Positions 61,194-64,000 of a stretch of 64,000 nucleotides of DNA are shown in pieces. The translations under genes and the position numbers were made by a program. This DNA is from Burkholderia sp. (GTDB lineage Bacteria; Pseudomonadota; Gammaproteobacteria; Burkholderiales; Burkholderiaceae). Below the pieces are notes generated by a model. That model was not told the DNA's origin and did not search any database. It was given only the letters and a program-made list of their open reading frames with translations. The stretch is from the NCBI GenBank assembly GCA_031253835.1, contig JAIRVP010000034.1, forward strand, positions 99,760 to 163,759, read 5' to 3'. The first letter of the stretch is position 1. Each line of letters begins with the position of its first letter.

Positions 61194-62672
61194 ATGACGA
61201 TGAAAAAACAGAAGACGATCGGGACGGCATCGAAGATGCTGCTTGCATGGGGACTGCCGGCACTCGCAGGCGTCTCGCTGACGGGCGTGGCGCACGCCGA
61301 CGACGCGGCGCCCGCGCCGCTGACGGTCGCGCAGGCTGCACCGGCCGCCGGTGCGGCCACGACCGTTGCGCAGGCATCGACCCCGAACGCGATCATCAAC
61401 GCCGAAGCGAACCAGGCCGTCACGCCGCCGGACGAACCGTCGGCGCAGTCGAAGTCGAAGGGCTTCATTGCCGACAGCCATCTCGACTTCCTGTTCCGCA
61501 ACTACTCGGACGTGCTCGACAGCAAGGGCGGGCCGCATCGCCACGCGTGGGTCCAGGGCGCGATGGCGAACTTCGAGTCGGGCTATACGACGGGCCTGAT
61601 CGGCATCGGCTTCGACGCATCGCTGTACGCGGCGCTGAAGCTCGACGGCGGCCAGGGCGCCGGCAGCATGGTGCACATCGCGAAGGGCGGCGGCGGCGGC
61701 AACCAGCTCGCATGGGCGTACCCGGGCATCTACGACATCAAGGCGCGGATCTCGAACACGGTGGTCAAGTACGGTCTGCAGGCCGTCGACAACCCGTTCA
61801 TGGAGCAGCACGACAACCGTGCGCTGCCGCCGACGTTCCTCGGTGCAACGATCGTCAGCAATGAATTCAAGAACGTGATGCTCGAGGCCGGCAGCTTCAC
61901 GAAGACCGACGCGCGCGGTCACACGACGCTCACCAACCTGACGACGCAGTACGGCGGCACGCGCATCAACCGCCTGTCGTATGTCGGCGGCACGTGGGAC
62001 TACTCGCCGAACGGCGAAGTCGCGCTGTATGCGAACCAGGCCGACGACGTGTGGCACCAGTACTACGCGTCGGTGAAGCACAGCATCGGCAGCCCGCAGA
62101 CGATCAAGTGGACCGGCTTCGGCAACGTCTACTCGACGCACGACACGGGCGATGCGCTGCAGGGCAAGATCGACAACAACGCATACAGCCTGTCGGTGGC
62201 CGCACAGCACGGCCCGCACGAGCTGCTGCTCGGCTTCCAGCAGGTGCTCGGCGACCAGTTCTTCGACTACCTGAACGAAACGAACGGCATCTTCCTGACC
62301 AACTCGATGGACGTCGACTACAACGCGCCGCACGAAAAGTCGCTGCAGCTGCGTTACACGTTCTACGGCAAGGAAGCGGGCCTGCCGGGCTTCAAGGCGA
62401 TGGTCTGGGGCGTGACGGGCTGGGGTGCGGACGGCAGCGCGGGCGCGGCCAACGACCCGAGCAAGTCGAGCATCTACTGGAGCAACGGCGCGCCGGTGCA
62501 GGGCCGTCACCACGAGTTCGGCTTCATCCCGTCGTACACGTTCCAGAGCGGCAAGCTGAAGGACACGAAGGTCACGTTCATCGCGATGTGGCACAACGGT
62601 TCGGCTCATTACTCGGACGCGACGAACCGCGAGTACCGCCTGGTCGTGAACCTGCCGCTGCACGCGTTCTGA
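61194..62672 (+). CDS. OprD family outer-membrane porin
   Basis: A 492-residue protein with signal peptide (cleavage near VAHADD, about residue 36), then a Pro/Ala-rich stretch and an 18-strand barrel of the OprD family (FIADSHLDFLFRNYSD, AWVQGAMANFESGYTTGLIGIG (in part), LLLGFQQVLGDQFFDYLN, RYTFYGKEAGLPGFKAMVWG, NREYRLVVNLPLHAF at the end). Members admit amino acids, peptides or aromatic acids. Placed after oppABCDF with a 157-bp gap, it may be the outer-membrane step of the same route. ATG 61194 or 61200. Confidence 0.9.
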   Translation: MTMKKQKTIGTASKMLLAWGLPALAGVSLTGVAHADDAAPAPLTVAQAAPAAGAATTVAQASTPNAIINAEANQAVTPPDEPSAQSKSKGFIADSHLDFLFRNYSDVLDSKGGPHRHAWVQGAMANFESGYTTGLIGIGFDASLYAALKLDGGQGAGSMVHIAKGGGGGNQLAWAYPGIYDIKARISNTVVKYGLQAVDNPFMEQHDNRALPPTFLGATIVSNEFKNVMLEAGSFTKTDARGHTTLTNLTTQYGGTRINRLSYVGGTWDYSPNGEVALYANQADDVWHQYYASVKHSIGSPQTIKWTGFGNVYSTHDTGDALQGKIDNNAYSLSVAAQHGPHELLLGFQQVLGDQFFDYLNETNGIFLTNSMDVDYNAPHEKSLQLRYTFYGKEAGLPGFKAMVWGVTGWGADGSAGAANDPSKSSIYWSNGAPVQGRHHEFGFIPSYTFQSGKLKDTKVTFIAMWHNGSAHYSDATNREYRLVVNLPLHAF

Positions 62673-62675
62673 TCG

Positions 62676-62698
62676 GCGGGGGACACTTGTTCCCCCGC
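62676..62698 (+). terminator. Hairpin after the OprD porin gene
   Basis: GCGGGGGA and TCCCCCGC arms around a 7-nt loop, starting 4 bp after the stop. No clean T-run. Confidence 0.5.
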
Positions 62699-62705
62699 AT
62701 CGCGC

Positions 62706-62738
62706 AGCCGGCCTGCCCGCAGTGCGGTCAGGCCGGCT
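62706..62738. terminator. Hairpin overlapping the end of the DedA-rhodanese gene
   Basis: AGCCGGCCTG (62706-62715) and CAGGCCGGCT (62729-62738) form a 10-bp stem overlapping the minus-strand stop codon. No T-run. Confidence 0.4.
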
Positions 62739-63720
62739 TGTGCAGCCCCGCGACGGGATCGTTCGCGGCAGGCATTTCTTCCACGAGCGACGTGAGCTGG
62801 CGGCCCGTATCGCGCCAGGCGTCGAGGCCGCCGCGCAGCGCGAGCGCATCGGTGAACCCGGCATCGAGCAGGCGCTTCGCCATCAGCGCGGCCGTGAACT
62901 CGTTCGGGCACGAGCAATACACGACGAACTTCTGCGTGAACGGATAGCGCGCGACGATGTCGCTGACCTGGCGTTCGTCCGCGAACTGCGCGCCGGGAAT
63001 CGTGAACGGGTCGAGCTTGCGGTGCTCGGGCGAGCGCACGTCGAGGACCACCGGCGCGGACGTATCGCGCAGCATCGCGTCGAGCTCGTCGACGTCGATC
63101 CGCGCGCTCGCGAGCTGGCGGATCAGCGCGCGGCGGCGCATCCAGCGGAGCGCCGCGTACACCGCCAGCACCGCGACGGCCACCAGCAGCGCCACACGGC
63201 CGAGCTGGCCCGCGCCGGCGAACAGCCAGTCGATCTGGCGATAGAACATCACCCCGACCACCAGTCCGACGATCGTCCACAGCGCGGCGCCGAGCGCATC
63301 GTAGCCGACGAACGTGCGATAGCGTGTGCCGAACGCGCCGGCCATCGGCACCGACACGAGCGACAGCCCGGGAATGAAGCGCGCGACGGCGAGCACGCGC
63401 ACGCCATAGCGGCCGAAGAAACGTTCGGTCTTCTTCACGCAGGTATCGCGCGACAGCGACAGCCGGCAGATCGTCTTCAGCGTCGTGCCGCCGTAGCGCC
63501 GCCCGGCGATGTACCACATGGTGTCGCCGATCAGCGCGCCGAGCACCGACATTGCCAGCACCGTCAAGAGCTGTGAGCCGATCATCGCCGGATGCATTGC
63601 GGCCATCGCGCCGAACAGCACGAGCGTCGGCATGGCTGGCACCGGCAGGCCGATGGCCGCCGCGAGCACGTTGGCGAAGACGAGAAGCGGCCCGTATTGG
63701 GCGACGAGGTCACGAAGCAT
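62728..63720 (-). CDS. DedA family membrane protein fused to a rhodanese domain
   Basis: A 330-residue fusion. N-terminal 205 residues are a DedA/VTT membrane domain (FGAMAAMHPAMIGSQLLTVLAMSVLGALIGDTMWYIAGRRYG, in part; FFGRYGVRVLAVARFIPGLSLVSVPMAGAF with the conserved Arg and Pro, in part). The C-terminal about 105 residues are a rhodanese domain (VVLDVRSPEHRKLDPFTIPGA, then the active-site loop YCSCPNEF with two cysteines). DedA proteins act in membrane lipid recycling and envelope stress; the rhodanese half transfers or senses sulfur. Start MLRDLVAQYG. Confidence 0.88.
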   Translation of the reverse strand: MLRDLVAQYGPLLVFANVLAAAIGLPVPAMPTLVLFGAMAAMHPAMIGSQLLTVLAMSVLGALIGDTMWYIAGRRYGGTTLKTICRLSLSRDTCVKKTERFFGRYGVRVLAVARFIPGLSLVSVPMAGAFGTRYRTFVGYDALGAALWTIVGLVVGVMFYRQIDWLFAGAGQLGRVALLVAVAVLAVYAALRWMRRRALIRQLASARIDVDELDAMLRDTSAPVVLDVRSPEHRKLDPFTIPGAQFADERQVSDIVARYPFTQKFVVYCSCPNEFTAALMAKRLLDAGFTDALALRGGLDAWRDTGRQLTSLVEEMPAANDPVAGLHKPA

Positions 63721-63845
63721 GACGGCTGGCCGAAAAGGAAGCGCGTGGTGAGAATACGCAGATGGGCCGATTATCGGCCATTTTCAACCGGGCGGCGGGG
63801 AATGGCGAAAAGCGGCTGACGGCGGAAGGGAGATGCGGGCAGATT

Positions 63846-63875
63846 GGTGAGCCGGTGCGTTGCGCGCGGCTCACC
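63846..63875 (-). terminator. Hairpin after the minus-strand gene at the right edge
   Basis: GGTGAGCCG and CGGCTCACC arms around 12 nt, 8 bp beyond the stop. No T-run. Confidence 0.4.
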
Positions 63876-63883
63876 GGTCGACA

Positions 63884-64000
63884 TCAGGACGGGGTGCGGG
63901 CGAGCGATGCCGCGCCGTGGTTTTCGCCGGGCAATTCGGCGCCGTGCGAGCGGATCGCCGCGATCAGTTCGGCCGGCGTGATCTCGTAGCGGACCTCGCG
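63884..64000 (-). CDS. C-terminal end of an unidentified gene (cut by the window)
   Basis: A minus-strand frame open to the window edge ends at TGA 63884-63886. The 38 visible residues begin REVRYEITPAELIAAIRSHG and show the strong G/C third-position bias of real genes here. Too short to assign. Confidence 0.5.
   Translation of the reverse strand, partial: REVRYEITPAELIAAIRSHGAELPGENHGAASLARTPS

Overview
The window is high-GC DNA with strong G/C third-position bias, and its gene content fits a Burkholderia cepacia complex genome: a cable-pilus/CS1-type fimbrial locus with its own sensor kinases, a hopanoid gene cluster (hpnA, hpnB, hpnH with a linked ispH), CstA and many GntR/LysR/XRE regulators. 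The co-occurrence of the fimbrial and hopanoid loci suggests the second chromosome; this placement is inferred from memory of the group, not from an alignment. No rRNA, tRNA, insertion sequence, phage or CRISPR array was seen. Genes are cut at both edges (a GH28 polygalacturonase on the left, an unidentified minus-strand gene on the right).

Left third (1-21 kb): mostly catabolic and accessory genes. A GH28 enzyme and a GNAT are followed by a glycine-zipper lipoprotein, two related AtzC/cytosine-deaminase-like amidohydrolases, a secreted NTF2-like protein, a LysR regulator and a secreted ankyrin protein. A two-gene toxin-antitoxin module (HTH antitoxin plus AbiEii-like nucleotidyltransferase, 7.8-9.0 kb) has a palindromic operator and composition unlike its neighbours. 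A small-molecule utilisation cluster follows (orphan amino-acid-type binding protein, phytanoyl-CoA-dioxygenase-like enzyme, HutC-like and XRE-cupin regulators, class II aldolase, DapA-like aldolase, MOSC protein), then an SDR, YceH, a secretory lipase and a DAHP synthase.

Centre (21.6-32.9 kb): a complete alternate chaperone-usher pilus locus in the order chaperone, major pilin, terminator-like attenuator, usher, tip protein, hybrid kinase 1, then a convergent paralogous hybrid kinase 2, then a divergent NarL-type response regulator. Kinase 1 has no HPt domain while kinase 2 has one, which suggests a branched phosphorelay onto the response regulator. This resembles the described cblBACDS/T/R arrangement of cable pili and is the most coherent multi-gene system in the window.

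Right third (33-64 kb): a PRC-barrel protein, a DapF-like protein in which the second catalytic cysteine is serine, an LprI-type secreted protein, cstA with its small YbdD partner, hemolysin III, an MFS exporter operon and small metabolic proteins. Then comes the hopanoid segment (hpnH-ispH divergent from hpnB; hpnA nearby), interrupted by a 466-residue protein with 17 imperfect 14-residue coiled-coil repeats. The end holds acylphosphatase, RarD-like and OpgC-like proteins and a peptide-uptake block (POT transporter, XRE-cupin regulator, oppABCDF, OprD porin), then a DedA-rhodanese fusion. In the opp operon a palindromic repeat unit places the oppD ribosome-binding site inside a hairpin.
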